Shown here: positions 32,152-40,552 of the stretch, piece by piece
Position numbering within the stretch: position 1 is the stretch's first letter
Layout: every line of letters starts with the position of its first letter
Assembly: GCF_019966535.1 (NCBI RefSeq)
Contig: NZ_JAIMID010000019.1
Span: 1 to 64,000, forward strand
DNA length: 64,000 nt
Direction: 5' to 3'
DNA from: Mesobacterium pallidum
GTDB lineage: Bacteria > Pseudomonadota > Alphaproteobacteria > Rhodobacterales > Rhodobacteraceae
Notes under the pieces: model-generated
Database searches by the model: none
What the model was told of the DNA's origin: nothing
What the model saw: the letters and a program-made list of their open reading frames with translations, nothing else
Translations under genes and position numbers: made by a program

Positions 32152-32751
32152 ATGAAACGCACCATCATGCTGGGCACCGTCGCCGCCATCGTCCTCGGCA
32201 GCGCCGTGCCGGTTCTGGCCGACCGCGGTGGCATGCGCGGCGCCGAGGGGCCGCGCGGCCCGCAGATCAGCTTTGCCGAGATCGACGCCGACGGCAACGG
32301 CCAGGTCACGCCCGAAGAGGCGCGGGCCCATGCCGCCGCCCGGTTCGCCGAGGCGGATGCCGATGGCAACGGCGTGCTGAGCACCGAGGAAATGACCGCC
32401 CGCATCGGCGAACAGGCCCGGGCCGAGGCCGCCGGCCGCGCCCAGCCGCGGCTCGAGCGGATGATCCAGTGGCGCGACACCGACGGCGACGGCGCGCTGA
32501 GCCTCGAGGAAATGGGGCAGGGCGAGGCATCGCAGATGTTCCAGCGGCTTGACCGCAACGGCGACGGCGCGGTGAGCGAAGAGGAATTCGCCGCGCTCGG
32601 CCGCCGCGGCGAGGGCATGCGCGAGGGCCGGATGCACCGCGATGGCGAGCACGGCAAGCGCGGCTGGGGCAAGCACGACGAGATGCGCCGCGCCCCGATG
32701 CCGGCCCCCGAGGCCCCGGCAGACGAGGTCGCGCCCGAGGCGACCGAGTAA
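32152..32751 (+). CDS. Exported protein with four EF-hands
   Basis: This 199-residue protein has a signal peptide (MKRTIMLGTVAAIVLGSAVP, cleavage after VLA at about 23) and four EF-hand calcium loops: DADGNGQVTPEE (45-56), DADGNGVLSTEE (69-80), DTDGDGALSLEE (109-120) and DRNGDGAVSEEE (134-145). The C-terminal 50 residues are rich in Met, His, Arg and Glu and could bind metal. It is probably a periplasmic Ca2+-binding or sensing protein. It precedes the ECF sigma gene by about 90 bases; this pairing is common in Rhodobacterales and suggests a shared envelope-stress or metal-response role. Confidence 0.92.
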   Translation: MKRTIMLGTVAAIVLGSAVPVLADRGGMRGAEGPRGPQISFAEIDADGNGQVTPEEARAHAAARFAEADADGNGVLSTEEMTARIGEQARAEAAGRAQPRLERMIQWRDTDGDGALSLEEMGQGEASQMFQRLDRNGDGAVSEEEFAALGRRGEGMREGRMHRDGEHGKRGWGKHDEMRRAPMPAPEAPADEVAPEATE

Positions 32752-32842
32752 CGCCCGGACTGAACCGTTGCCGGCGGGTTGTCCCGCCGGCGGCAAAGCG
32801 GCACGTTGCCGAAAGGCGCCCAAGGGACTACGCCCGCAAGGG

Positions 32843-33439
32843 ATGATGGACATGGCTTTGGACGATCTTGCGGACGTCGGGGACGAGGCGTTGCTGGTGG
32901 CCTATGCAAATGGCGACCGGGCGGCGGCGCGCGTGCTGACGCTGCGCCTGACGCCGCGCGTCCTGGCCCAGGCCTACCGCATGCTCGGCGACCGGGCCGA
33001 GGCGGAGGACGTGGCCCAGGAGGCCATGCTGCGCCTGTGGAAGATTGCGCCCGACTGGCGCCAGGGCGAGGCGCAGGTCACGACCTGGCTCTATCGCGTG
33101 GTGGCCAACCTCGCCACCGACCGGTTGCGCAAAGGGCGCCGCATGTCGGGGACCGACATCGCCGAGCTGCCCGAACGGACGGACGCGGCGGCGACGGCGC
33201 CCGAGCAGATGCAGGAAGACGCGCGCGCCGCGGCGTTGCAGGCGGCACTGGCCGACCTGCCGGACCGCCAGCGCGAAGCGGTGGTTCTGCGCCACATCGA
33301 AGGTCTGGGCAATCCCGAGATTGCCGAGATCATGGACACGAACGTCCGGGCCGTGGAAAGTCTCATTGCCCGGGGCAAGCGCGCGCTGACGGCCATGCTG
33401 GCCCCGAAGCGCGAGGAATTGGGGTACGACGATGACTGA
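32843..33439 (+). CDS. ECF-type RNA polymerase sigma factor
   Basis: This 198-residue sigma factor has region 2 (ALLVAYANGDRAAARVLTLR; AYRMLGDRAEAEDVAQEAML; RLWKIAPDWRQGEAQVTTWL) and region 4 (QAALADLPDRQREAVVLRHI; EGLGNPEIAEIMDTNVRAVE; SLIARGKRAL), and lacks region 3, as expected of ECF sigmas. The start is ATG 32843, 32846 or 32852. The gene overlaps the next by eight bases, and the next two encode small membrane proteins that probably act as anti-sigma and sensor. The trigger is likely a periplasmic metal or envelope signal. Confidence 0.92.
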   Translation: MMDMALDDLADVGDEALLVAYANGDRAAARVLTLRLTPRVLAQAYRMLGDRAEAEDVAQEAMLRLWKIAPDWRQGEAQVTTWLYRVVANLATDRLRKGRRMSGTDIAELPERTDAAATAPEQMQEDARAAALQAALADLPDRQREAVVLRHIEGLGNPEIAEIMDTNVRAVESLIARGKRALTAMLAPKREELGYDDD

Positions 33440-33824
33440 GTTCGATCGCGACGGGGATGCGCTGGAACCCTTCTTCAAGGCCGTGCGCGCGGCAGAGGTG
33501 CCCGCGCCCGGACCCGACATGCTGGCCCGCGTGCTGGCGGCGGCCGAGGCCGAGCTGGACGCCCGCGCGGCACCGGTTCGCAGGCCCGGGCGGCCCGGGT
33601 TCTTTGCCACCTTCCTGCGCGCCATCGGCGGCTGGCCGGCGATGGGCGGGCTGGCGGCGGCGACCTTTGCCGGCGTGATGATCGGCGTGGTGCAACCGGC
33701 GAGCCTGGTCGACCAGGTCTCACCCTGGCTGATGCAGCTGGGGCTGGCCAGCGAGGCCGAGGATGCCTTCTCGCTCGATCCCGACGCGGGGCTGGCGCTG
33801 ACATTCGCGGCGATCGAGGGCTAG
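33432..33824 (+). CDS. Small membrane protein, probable anti-sigma partner
   Basis: This 130-residue protein overlaps the sigma gene by eight bases. The N-terminal half is cytoplasmic and acidic (EPFFKAVRAAEVPAPGPDML), then a single hydrophobic segment at about residues 72-94 (GGLAAATFAGVMIGVV), and a short periplasmic tail. This topology fits a membrane-bound anti-sigma factor, though the sequence lacks the zinc anti-sigma motif HxxxCxxC. Function is inferred from position only. Confidence 0.75.
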   Translation: MTEFDRDGDALEPFFKAVRAAEVPAPGPDMLARVLAAAEAELDARAAPVRRPGRPGFFATFLRAIGGWPAMGGLAAATFAGVMIGVVQPASLVDQVSPWLMQLGLASEAEDAFSLDPDAGLALTFAAIEG

Positions 33825-33827
33825 GCG

Positions 33828-34358
33828 ATGAGCGATCCGACGACCGACACGCCCACCCGAACGGGCATGAAACCCTGGCTGAAGGCGGTGCTGTTCGCCT
33901 CGCTGGCGCTGAACCTCGCCGTGCTCGGCCTGGTGATCGGCGCCGTGCTGCACGGCCCGCCCGGCGGGCCGGATGGCCCGGACCGGGACCGCGGGACCGT
34001 GGGCATGGCGTTCCCCTACACCAAGGCCTTCCCGCCCGAGGCGCGCGACGAGTTGCGCCGCGATTTCGGCGACCGGATGCGGGCGGAGCGCGAGTCGCGC
34101 GGCGCGCGCGAGCCGACCTTTCCCGAGGTGCTGGTGCTGCTGCGGGCCGAGCCGTTCGACCGCGAGGCCTTCGACGCGGTGCTGCAGCGGCAATATGCGC
34201 GGGTGGCCGAGACGCAGGCCGTGGGCCGCGCCGTGCTGATCGACCGGATCGCGGCCATGAGCGCCGCCGACCGCGCCGCCTATGCCGACCGGCTGGAAGA
34301 GGCACTGAACCGCCGGCGCGACCATCCGCACAAGGACAAGGATCGCGACGACCGTTAA
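33828..34358 (+). CDS. Periplasmic heavy-metal-sensor-like protein
   Basis: This 176-residue protein has a single N-terminal membrane anchor (about 17-42; LKAVLFASLALNLAVLGLVI) and a helical periplasmic domain of the CnrX/ZraP type (AFPYTKAFPPEARDELRRDF; then helices ending RIAAMSAADRAAYADRLEE). The C-terminus is rich in His, Lys and Asp (RRRDHPHKDKDRDDR). It follows the membrane partner gene by three bases, so sigma factor, membrane protein and sensor form one operon. By analogy it relays a metal or misfolding signal to the sigma factor. Family match is moderate. Confidence 0.8.
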   Translation: MSDPTTDTPTRTGMKPWLKAVLFASLALNLAVLGLVIGAVLHGPPGGPDGPDRDRGTVGMAFPYTKAFPPEARDELRRDFGDRMRAERESRGAREPTFPEVLVLLRAEPFDREAFDAVLQRQYARVAETQAVGRAVLIDRIAAMSAADRAAYADRLEEALNRRRDHPHKDKDRDDR

Positions 34359-34370
34359 GCGCGTGCTTGT

Positions 34371-34434
34371 CCGGCCTGTTGGCCGGCCGCGCAACGACTC
34401 CTAGGGGCGGGCTTGTCCGGCCAGGTGGCTGGCC
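34371..34434. terminator. Double hairpin between convergent genes
   Basis: CCGGCC-TGTT-GGCCGG (34371-34386) and GGCCA-GGTGGC-TGGCC (34419-34434) are two hairpins set in near-duplicate flanks (each preceded by GCTTGTCCGGCC). They lie between the sensor gene and the convergent cyclase gene and probably stop transcription from both sides. Confidence 0.55.
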
Positions 34435-34450
34435 GCGCGACGGGCGCCTG

Positions 34451-35863
34451 TCAGGCCGCGCAGGGCGGTCCGACGCGGATTCGGTCGCGGCCCCGCGACT
34501 TGGCCGCGTAAAGCGCCTTGTCCGCGATCTCGAGCACGTTGGTGGCGGCGCGCCCGGCCTCTTCGCTTTCATCGTCGGGCGATGTGTCGCGCGCCAGGTC
34601 CTCGGCCACCGCAACGCCGATCGAGATGGTCACCGTGATCCCGCCGCGCCCGTCCGGCAGGCCGATCTGGCTGCCGCGTACCAGCTCGCGCAAGCGCTCG
34701 GCGGCGACATGGGCTTCGTCGCGCGAGGTCTCGGGCATGACGATCAGGAACTCTTCGCCCCCGGTGCGGGCCACGAGGTCGCGGTCGCGCAGGTTGCCGC
34801 GCAGCCGGTCGGCGATCTGGGTCAGCACGAGGTCGCCGACCGCGTGGCCGTAGGTGTCGTTCACCCGCTTGAAGTGGTCGATGTCGGCCACCATCACCGT
34901 GCAGGGCCGCCCGGTGCGGCGCGACTGGGCCACGAGCCGCGCCAGGTGCGGTTCGGCATAGCGGCGGTTGTAGAGGCCGGTGAGCGGGTCGGTCACCGCC
35001 GCGCGCAGCCCGCTGCGCAGCGTGTCGCGCAGCCGGTCCGAGGTGCGCTTGCGCCGCACCTGGGTGGTCAGCCGCAACAGCAGCTCGTCGGTGTCGGACC
35101 CGCCCACGAGGATGTCGTTGGCCCCGAGGTCGAGCGCCTGGGGCGCGAGGCCCTGCGCCTCTTCCGGGACCACGACGACGATGCCCGCGTGGCGCAGGCT
35201 GGGCCGCGAGCGCAGCTCGGAGAGCAGCGACAGGTCCTGGCCGGGATGGTCGGGCGAGAGCGCCAGTACGATCACGTCGAGATTGGCCGGCGCATCCTGG
35301 ATCAGCGCCTCGGGCGCGATGCAGCGCACGCGGTGTGCGCGGGCCTTGGTCAGCGGCGCGGCCAGCTGCGCGCGCAGGGCGGCGTTCGACGCGACCAGGG
35401 CCACGGTCGAAGGGGCGTCGAAATCGTGCCGTGCCTCGGCGAAGCCAAGCGCGCGTTCGGTGTCGTCGCGCAGGTGCAGCTCGGCCTCGGCATCGCGGGC
35501 GCGCAGCAGGCTGCGGATCCGGGCCAGCAGCCCGGCATCGTCGAAGGGACGCGAGATCACCTCGTCCGCGCCGGCGCGCAGGGCCGAGATCCGCGCGCGC
35601 TGGTCGGCGCCGCCGACGATCAGCATGACCGGGATTGGCGCCATGTCGGGATCGGCCTTGAGGATCTGACACAGCTCTTCGGCCGAGGGGCTGGTCAGCG
35701 TATCGCTCAGCAGGATCGCGTCGGGCCGGGCGCGTCCGACCTCGCGCAGCACGGCGGCGCCCGATCCGGCCGGCTGCACGTTGTAGAACGCAGCGGCAAG
35801 CTTGGTCCGGATCACGATCCTGTTCGTCGAGATCGCGTCAGCGACAAGAATGGAACGGCTCAT
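34451..35863 (-). CDS. pleD: PleD-like response regulator diguanylate cyclase
   Basis: This 470-residue protein has two receiver domains (about 1-125 and 150-275) and a GGDEF domain (about 290-455) that makes cyclic di-GMP. The active site is GGEEF (368-372), and the inhibitory I-site RDRD (359-362) is intact, so product inhibition is expected. The first receiver has Ser53 where PleD has its phosphoacceptor aspartate, with Asp54 next to it, and Arg in place of the conserved Lys (SRPFD). Activation may therefore not use normal phosphorylation at that site. It is a single gene, divergent from DUF3572. Confidence 0.88.
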   Translation of the reverse strand: MSRSILVADAISTNRIVIRTKLAAAFYNVQPAGSGAAVLREVGRARPDAILLSDTLTSPSAEELCQILKADPDMAPIPVMLIVGGADQRARISALRAGADEVISRPFDDAGLLARIRSLLRARDAEAELHLRDDTERALGFAEARHDFDAPSTVALVASNAALRAQLAAPLTKARAHRVRCIAPEALIQDAPANLDVIVLALSPDHPGQDLSLLSELRSRPSLRHAGIVVVVPEEAQGLAPQALDLGANDILVGGSDTDELLLRLTTQVRRKRTSDRLRDTLRSGLRAAVTDPLTGLYNRRYAEPHLARLVAQSRRTGRPCTVMVADIDHFKRVNDTYGHAVGDLVLTQIADRLRGNLRDRDLVARTGGEEFLIVMPETSRDEAHVAAERLRELVRGSQIGLPDGRGGITVTISIGVAVAEDLARDTSPDDESEEAGRAATNVLEIADKALYAAKSRGRDRIRVGPPCAA

Positions 35864-35951
35864 GTTGACCCCTTGCGCCGGTTTCGCTCGAATTTTAACT
35901 GATAGTCACCGATAGAGGTTAATGAATGGTTTCCGCAGGAAGGGATGCCCG

Positions 35952-36233
35952 ATGATATCTCGCGATTCGGCCGAGACGATCGGCCTTCAGGCGCTGGCCT
36001 GGCTGGCCGGGAACGACGAGCTGTTGCCGGTCTTCCTGGGCGCCTCGGGTGCCGGGGTGGACGACCTGCGCGCGCGGGCAGGTGATCCAGATTTCCTGGG
36101 CTCGGTGCTGGATTTCCTGCTGATGGACGATGCCTGGATCGTCGAATTCTGCGACACGCAGGGCCTGCCCTATGACCGGGTCATGCAGGCGCGCGCGGCC
36201 TTGCCGGGCGGGCAGCAGGTCAACTGGACATGA
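35952..36233 (+). CDS. DUF3572 family protein
   Basis: This 93-residue protein (MISRDSAETIGLQALAWLAG at the start) matches DUF3572, a small alphaproteobacterial family: FLGASGAGVDDLRARAGDPD, then LGSVLDFLLMDDAWIVEFCD with a Cys and a final LPYDRVMQARAALPGG. Function unknown. The start at 35952 has AGGAAGGG eight bases upstream and agrees with family N-termini; an upstream ATG at 35922 would add ten residues. Its stop overlaps the start of the phosphatase gene (ATGA). Confidence 0.85.
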   Translation: MISRDSAETIGLQALAWLAGNDELLPVFLGASGAGVDDLRARAGDPDFLGSVLDFLLMDDAWIVEFCDTQGLPYDRVMQARAALPGGQQVNWT

Positions 36234-36928
36234 CCGGGGCGGGGCTGGGCGGCATCCTGTTCGACAAGGACGGCACATTGTTCGATTTCCGCGCGACCTG
36301 GGACGGCTGGGGCGGCGGGATGCTCCGCGACCTGGCCGCAGGCGATGCGGCGCTGGCAGAGCGGCTGGCGGCGGCGATCCGGTTCGATCTGGCTGTGGCC
36401 GCGTTCCAGGACGACAGCCCGGTCATCGCCGGCACCAATGCCGAGGTGGCGGCGCTGCTGGCCGCCGAGCTGCCTGGGCGCGATCCCGCGCGGCTGGAAC
36501 GCGCGCTGGCACAGGCCGCCGAGGCCGCGCCGCTGGTTCCCGCCGCGCCGCTGGTGCCGCTGCTGGATGCCCTGCGCGGGGCGGGGCTGCGGCTGGGCGT
36601 GATGACCAACGATTCTCATTCCGTGGCCGAGGCGCATCTGGGCCGGGCAGGGGTGCGGGACCGCTTTGATTTCGTTGCCGGTGCCGACAGCGGCCATGGC
36701 GCCAAGCCGTCGCCCGAGCCCTTGCTGGCCTTTGCCCGCGCCATGGGCCTGAAGCCCCGGCAAGTGGCCATGGTCGGCGACAGCACCCATGACCTCACGG
36801 CCGCGCAGGCGGCGGGCATGGTGCCGTTGGCGGTGCTGACCGGCCCCGCCGGCGCGGCCGAGTTGGCCCCGTTGGCCCGTGCCGTGCTGCCCGATATCGG
36901 CCACCTGCCGGACTGGCTTGGGCTCTGA
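36230..36928 (+). CDS. HAD family hydrolase (phosphoglycolate phosphatase-like)
   Basis: This 232-residue HAD phosphatase has motif I DKDGTLFDF (12-20, nucleophile Asp12, acid Asp14), motif II in GVMTNDSHS, Lys in GAKPSPEP, and motif IV MVGDSTHDLTAA. The cap is the helical C1 type, as in phosphoglycolate phosphatase. Translationally coupled to DUF3572 (ATGA overlap), an arrangement I recall as common in Rhodobacterales. Specific substrate is not determined; AUM/Gph-like small phosphate monoesters are likely. Confidence 0.88.
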   Translation: MTGAGLGGILFDKDGTLFDFRATWDGWGGGMLRDLAAGDAALAERLAAAIRFDLAVAAFQDDSPVIAGTNAEVAALLAAELPGRDPARLERALAQAAEAAPLVPAAPLVPLLDALRGAGLRLGVMTNDSHSVAEAHLGRAGVRDRFDFVAGADSGHGAKPSPEPLLAFARAMGLKPRQVAMVGDSTHDLTAAQAAGMVPLAVLTGPAGAAELAPLARAVLPDIGHLPDWLGL

Positions 36929-36981
36929 CCGCCGCCGGCGAAGGGGCGCCAAAAATTCCGGGCATCGCGCGAAATTTCCAC

Positions 36982-37008
36982 TTGCAGGCCCGGGCCGTGC
37001 GGATTAAA
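36982..37008 (+). promoter_or_regulatory. Candidate promoter of the tRNA-Gly genes
   Basis: TTGCAG (36982-36987) and ATTAAA (37003-37008), with a 15-base spacer, lie 21 bases upstream of the first tRNA-Gly. The spacing is a little short, so the exact -10 is uncertain. Confidence 0.35.
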
Positions 37009-37028
37009 CCCCGGCTCACCCAAAGGAT

Positions 37029-37103
37029 GCGGGCGTAGCTCAGGGGTAGAGCATAACCTTGCCAAGGTTAGGGTCGGGCGTTCGAATCGCCTCGCCCGCT
37101 CCA
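37029..37103 (+). tRNA. tRNA-Gly (anticodon GCC), copy 1
   Basis: The acceptor stem GCGGGCG pairs with CGCCCGC followed by T and an encoded CCA. The D-arm is AGCTCAGGGGTAGAGC; the anticodon arm AACCTTGCCAAGGTT presents GCC; the T-arm has GTTCGAATC. It is identical to copy 2. Confidence 0.95.
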
Positions 37104-37186
37104 ATTGGGTCTCTCGTGCGAGAGCATACTCCAGGCCTTCGGGCCGAACCGGGTCTGGGCTGAAAGGCCGGGACATCGCCAAGGAA

Positions 37187-37261
37187 GCGGGCGTAGCTCA
37201 GGGGTAGAGCATAACCTTGCCAAGGTTAGGGTCGGGCGTTCGAATCGCCTCGCCCGCTCCA
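37187..37261 (+). tRNA. tRNA-Gly (anticodon GCC), copy 2
   Basis: This is a 75-base perfect duplicate of copy 1, offset by 158 bases, including the CCA end. The two are separated by an unrelated 83-base spacer and are probably transcribed together. Confidence 0.95.
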
Positions 37262-37285
37262 ACACTTCGGCCTTCGGGCTTCGAA

Positions 37286-37309
37286 ACGGGTCGCCTTGGG
37301 GCGGCCCGT
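37286..37309 (+). terminator. Terminator after the tRNA-Gly pair
   Basis: ACGGGTCGCC-TTGG-GGCGGCCCGT forms a 10-bp stem with one G-U pair, followed by TCGCGTTTCGG. It separates the tRNA genes from the convergent sulfotransferase gene. Confidence 0.55.
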
Positions 37310-37326
37310 TCGCGTTTCGGGCCCCG

Positions 37327-38190
37327 TCAGTATCCGAAGCGCTCGTAATCCTCGGCGTAGATCTCGCGTACCTGCCGGATCGCGGCCGCGTCGGGCGCGA
37401 ACGGCGCCGTGCCGGAAGATTGCCGGTTCGACCAGCTGCCGCCCTCGGGCAGGGCAAAGCCCAGCCGGTCGGCGAGGCTGGCGTAGAAGACGTCCATCTC
37501 CTCCATCCGGCCCTGAAGCGTGGGCTTGAAGATGTCGGGCTTGATGAAGGTCGCCTGCGGCTGCCAATGGGCGTCGACCGCATCCGCCCCGTCGCGGTCG
37601 ATCTGCCAGGCGATGTAGTCGAGGAACCTCCGGAACCCGTCCGCCGTGTCGGGGTGGCTGTCCCAGTCGAAGCCGACCACGGCATCCATGCGGAACCGGT
37701 CGCGGGCGAACCACTGGCTGCGCGCGCGGTGCGACTTGCCGATGTAGCGAAAGCCCGACACCGCCCGCGCCAGCGGCTCACGCACGATGGCCAGCCGTTC
37801 GGCCGGGCCCCCGGACCCGGTCAGGTCGCGCGCCGCAAGCCCCTGCCAGAGCGCCCGGGTAAAGACCCCATGCTCGGCCAGCATATGCACGGCCGCCTCG
37901 GGGTTGATGTCGTGATCGGGCTTGGCATCAGCGCTCAGCGCATGGCCGAACTCGGCCTGGTACAGCAGCTTGAGCGTCGAGGTCGAGGCATTCTTGCCGA
38001 CCGAGATGAAGCCCCAGCGGCCCGAGGGCGGCAGGATCACCTGGAACAGGAAATGCCAGGCCGCCTGGCGCGCGGTGGCCTTGTCCGGCATCAGCCGCGC
38101 GGTGGCCCGCACGGCGCGGTTCTGCCGGCGCGCGGCCACCGGCGCGGGGCAGAGGGCAGGGCGGCCAGTCGCGGCCTTGTCGTGATCCAT
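37327..38190 (-). CDS. Sulfotransferase family 2-like protein
   Basis: This 287-residue protein resembles the carbohydrate sulfotransferases of the HNK-1/family 2 type. The 5'-phosphosulfate-binding loop is FISVGKNASTSTLKLLYQ, with the Lys and Ser/Thr that contact PAPS. The 3'-phosphate-binding motif is AIVREPLARAVSGFRYIG. The acceptor is probably a sugar in the surface polysaccharide made by this locus. It is the last gene of the minus-strand run starting with glf, 16 bases after the previous stop. The first 45 residues are less conserved and the true start may be a little downstream. Confidence 0.85.
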   Translation of the reverse strand: MDHDKAATGRPALCPAPVAARRQNRAVRATARLMPDKATARQAAWHFLFQVILPPSGRWGFISVGKNASTSTLKLLYQAEFGHALSADAKPDHDINPEAAVHMLAEHGVFTRALWQGLAARDLTGSGGPAERLAIVREPLARAVSGFRYIGKSHRARSQWFARDRFRMDAVVGFDWDSHPDTADGFRRFLDYIAWQIDRDGADAVDAHWQPQATFIKPDIFKPTLQGRMEEMDVFYASLADRLGFALPEGGSWSNRQSSGTAPFAPDAAAIRQVREIYAEDYERFGY

Positions 38191-38206
38191 CGCCCTGCCT
38201 TTCGTC

Positions 38207-39436
38207 TCAGGTGGCCTTCTTCATCGCCCGGACCTGTTCGAGCCGCTCGTGGATCAACGGCCCGTCGGGGTTGATATGCACGGCGATGTCCAGCAATTGC
38301 TCGACCCGGCCCAGCGGGAAATCCCGCTCGAGCAGGATATCCGAGATCTCGCGCAGCTTTGAGCCACGCGCGCGTTCCAGCACCCGTTCCCCGATCACCT
38401 CGCCAAAAAGCATGCGCACGAACTCGGCGATGCTGTCCGCGTAGGCGGTACGCTCGCGCTGCTCGGGCGAATCCTCGGGCTGCCTGGGGCGCGGAAACGG
38501 GTTGCCCTCGGTCCCGCAGTAGCGCTGGCCGACGCGGGTGTTGATCTCGTTGAAACTGTCATAGATCTCGTCCGAGCGCCAGTTGAGGATCTTGCCGTTC
38601 AGGCACAGCGGGTTGCGGCTGACCAGGTTGATCAGCTCCCACCGGAAATGGTTCACCTCGCCGTCCGGTTTGTAGCGCGGGTAGATCTCGTTGAAGACCC
38701 GCGCGACAGACACGCCGATGGGGCCCAGCGATTCATTCGACACCGACAGGTCCCAGTCGAAGGCGTCGTCGCGCGGCGCGGGGATCGTCTCGTGCACCAC
38801 GTCCTTGAGGATGTTGCCATCGTACAGCCGGTCGCGGTCGAAGATCTTGACCCGAAGCGCGTCGATGCCGAAGGCATGTTCCCACTTGGCCAGGAACTGC
38901 TCGTAATTATAGTAATGCGCGTCCGGCCCGATCGGCGCGAGGAAGGTGTCAAAATCATCCGTGTTCCCGGCCTTGACGGTCGTGGAATAGAACGAGGTCG
39001 CCAGTGCCGATTGCTCGCGGATGTAGCACAGCACCTTGATCTCGTCGAAGATCGACCGCAGGAAGGCCGCCAGGCTGTCGATGCTGTCCTGGTCGTTCAG
39101 CCGCGAGTGCAGCAGCTCGGAGGTGATGAACACGGTCGAGCCTTTTTCGAGTAGGGCCGCGAACTCGCGCCGCATCTCGTCGTCGAACCCGTCGAAATAG
39201 GCGTCCTTCTCGTGCATCGTGTAGATGCGACGATCCTTCATGTAATCGTCGATCTGGTTCTGGAAATAGGCCGCGATCTTCTGGTTGTTCGGCACGCCAA
39301 GGCCATCGGCCAGCTGCACGCCGTGTTCGGCCAATGGCGCGCGATTGGCATAGACGAAGTCCTGAATCGAGGTCGTCGCCGTCTTTTCGGTGCCAATATG
39401 CAGCACCAGCTTCCTGGGACCGTCGTTACTCATCAT
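38207..39436 (-). CDS. Sulfotransferase-like protein (HIGTEKTATT type)
   Basis: This 409-residue protein opens with KLVLHIGTEKTATTSIQDFV (9-28), a P-loop-like PAPS-binding segment found in bacterial sulfotransferase-like proteins. The body contains VFITSELLHSRLND and VLCYIREQSALATSFYSTTV, which may be the 3'-phosphate site. A C-terminal extension (about 300-409) contains short helical repeats (LLDIAVHINPDGPLIHERLE). It is one of three paralogs sharing this opening motif in the locus. Two in-frame ATGs (39436, 39433) lack a strong ribosome-binding site. Confidence 0.8.
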   Translation of the reverse strand: MMSNDGPRKLVLHIGTEKTATTSIQDFVYANRAPLAEHGVQLADGLGVPNNQKIAAYFQNQIDDYMKDRRIYTMHEKDAYFDGFDDEMRREFAALLEKGSTVFITSELLHSRLNDQDSIDSLAAFLRSIFDEIKVLCYIREQSALATSFYSTTVKAGNTDDFDTFLAPIGPDAHYYNYEQFLAKWEHAFGIDALRVKIFDRDRLYDGNILKDVVHETIPAPRDDAFDWDLSVSNESLGPIGVSVARVFNEIYPRYKPDGEVNHFRWELINLVSRNPLCLNGKILNWRSDEIYDSFNEINTRVGQRYCGTEGNPFPRPRQPEDSPEQRERTAYADSIAEFVRMLFGEVIGERVLERARGSKLREISDILLERDFPLGRVEQLLDIAVHINPDGPLIHERLEQVRAMKKAT

Positions 39437-39508
39437 GTCGGTTCAAACACTTCGCTCACTCTGGCTTCTGCCGTTCCACGGCCCCGGCTGATACGTGCCC
39501 GGGCCGGA

Positions 39509-40549
39509 TCAGACAAGCGTGTCGACATACCGCAAGGTCGGTTCCACCCAGGGCGCATGGGCATAGGCCAGCGGGCGCATCGCGTCATCAAGCGGGGCAA
39601 GGTAGCGCCGCGGCACGCTGCCGATCAGCGACCGCAGGGCCTGCCGGTAGGAATACTTCAGGTCCAGCGAGATCGACTCCTCGCTCCATTGCAGCACGCG
39701 GAAACAGGTGGCCAGCACCAGCTTGCGCAGCACCGCGTCATGGAAATAGCTCGAATGCGAAAAGAGGTGCAGCACGTTGGCCACCGACCCGATCGCGTCG
39801 AACCGCGTGGTCGACCGGCCGTCGGTCAGCCGCGGCTCGCCGTAGCGGCGGAAATAGGTGAAGGTCGGCAGCTCGGTCAGGGCAAAGCGTTCCATGTTCA
39901 TCAGCACGCCCATGTGGAAGTTCGAATCCTCGAACATCGACAGCCCGTTGGGAAAGCGCAGGTGGTGCGTCTTGATGAACTCGCGCCGGATGCACTTGTT
40001 GGCCGATTGCGGCTCGAGGCAGGCGAGGTGGCGCAACGCCTTGAGGTAATCGCGGTGGTCCGAGGCCATTTCCGTGATCCCCATGCGCGCCAGGGCGTTG
40101 AAGGCATGGGTGTCGTAGAAGGGCAGGACCTCGTTGCGCAGCTCGCTTAGCATGCCGCGGGAAAACACCACGTCGGGTTGGTTTTCCGTCGCCGCCATCA
40201 TCGTCTCGAAGGCCCAGGGCGGACGGGTGTCGTCGCTGTCGAGAAAGCAGATGTAATCGCCTGTCGCCACGTTCAGCGCGCGGTTGCGGGCCGAGGAGGG
40301 GCCGTCGTTCGACTGGCGGATATGGGTGATGCGCGGATCGTCAAAGCTGCGCAGAACGGTGCGCGTCGCCTCGGACGCGCCATCATCGACCAGGAGGATC
40401 TCGAAATCGGTGAAGGTCTGCGCCAGGATCGAGTTCAGCGACAGCGCGGCCATCTCGCCTTCGTTGTAGGCGGTGACGATGACCGACAGGGCGGGGACGG
40501 TGTCGGCCTCGGTCGCGGGCTCGGCCTTGATCTCGGGTTTCTTGCTCAT
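39509..40549 (-). CDS. Glycosyltransferase family 2
   Basis: This 346-residue GT-A fold enzyme has an N-terminal SVIVTAYNEGEMAALSLNSI block, LLVDDGASEATRTV, and the metal-binding DSDD (104-107). The acceptor domain has SANKCIRREFIKTHHLRFPN and a GLSMFEDSNFH motif containing the likely catalytic acid. It transfers a sugar from an unknown nucleotide donor. It starts three bases after the preceding gene's stop, so translation is coupled. Confidence 0.9.
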   Translation of the reverse strand: MSKKPEIKAEPATEADTVPALSVIVTAYNEGEMAALSLNSILAQTFTDFEILLVDDGASEATRTVLRSFDDPRITHIRQSNDGPSSARNRALNVATGDYICFLDSDDTRPPWAFETMMAATENQPDVVFSRGMLSELRNEVLPFYDTHAFNALARMGITEMASDHRDYLKALRHLACLEPQSANKCIRREFIKTHHLRFPNGLSMFEDSNFHMGVLMNMERFALTELPTFTYFRRYGEPRLTDGRSTTRFDAIGSVANVLHLFSHSSYFHDAVLRKLVLATCFRVLQWSEESISLDLKYSYRQALRSLIGSVPRRYLAPLDDAMRPLAYAHAPWVEPTLRYVDTLV

Positions 40550-40552
40550 GGA

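Noticed and set aside
36230..37103. Attachment site or integrated element at the tRNA-Gly genes
   Set aside because: Duplicated tRNA genes can mark integration, but no integrase gene and no partial tRNA copy lie nearby, and the spacer between copies is short and non-coding.
37105..38274. Protein frames across the tRNA-Gly region
   Set aside because: Frames containing the repeated SGRGDSNARP-type peptide are translations of the tRNA genes, a frequent artefact of automatic annotation.
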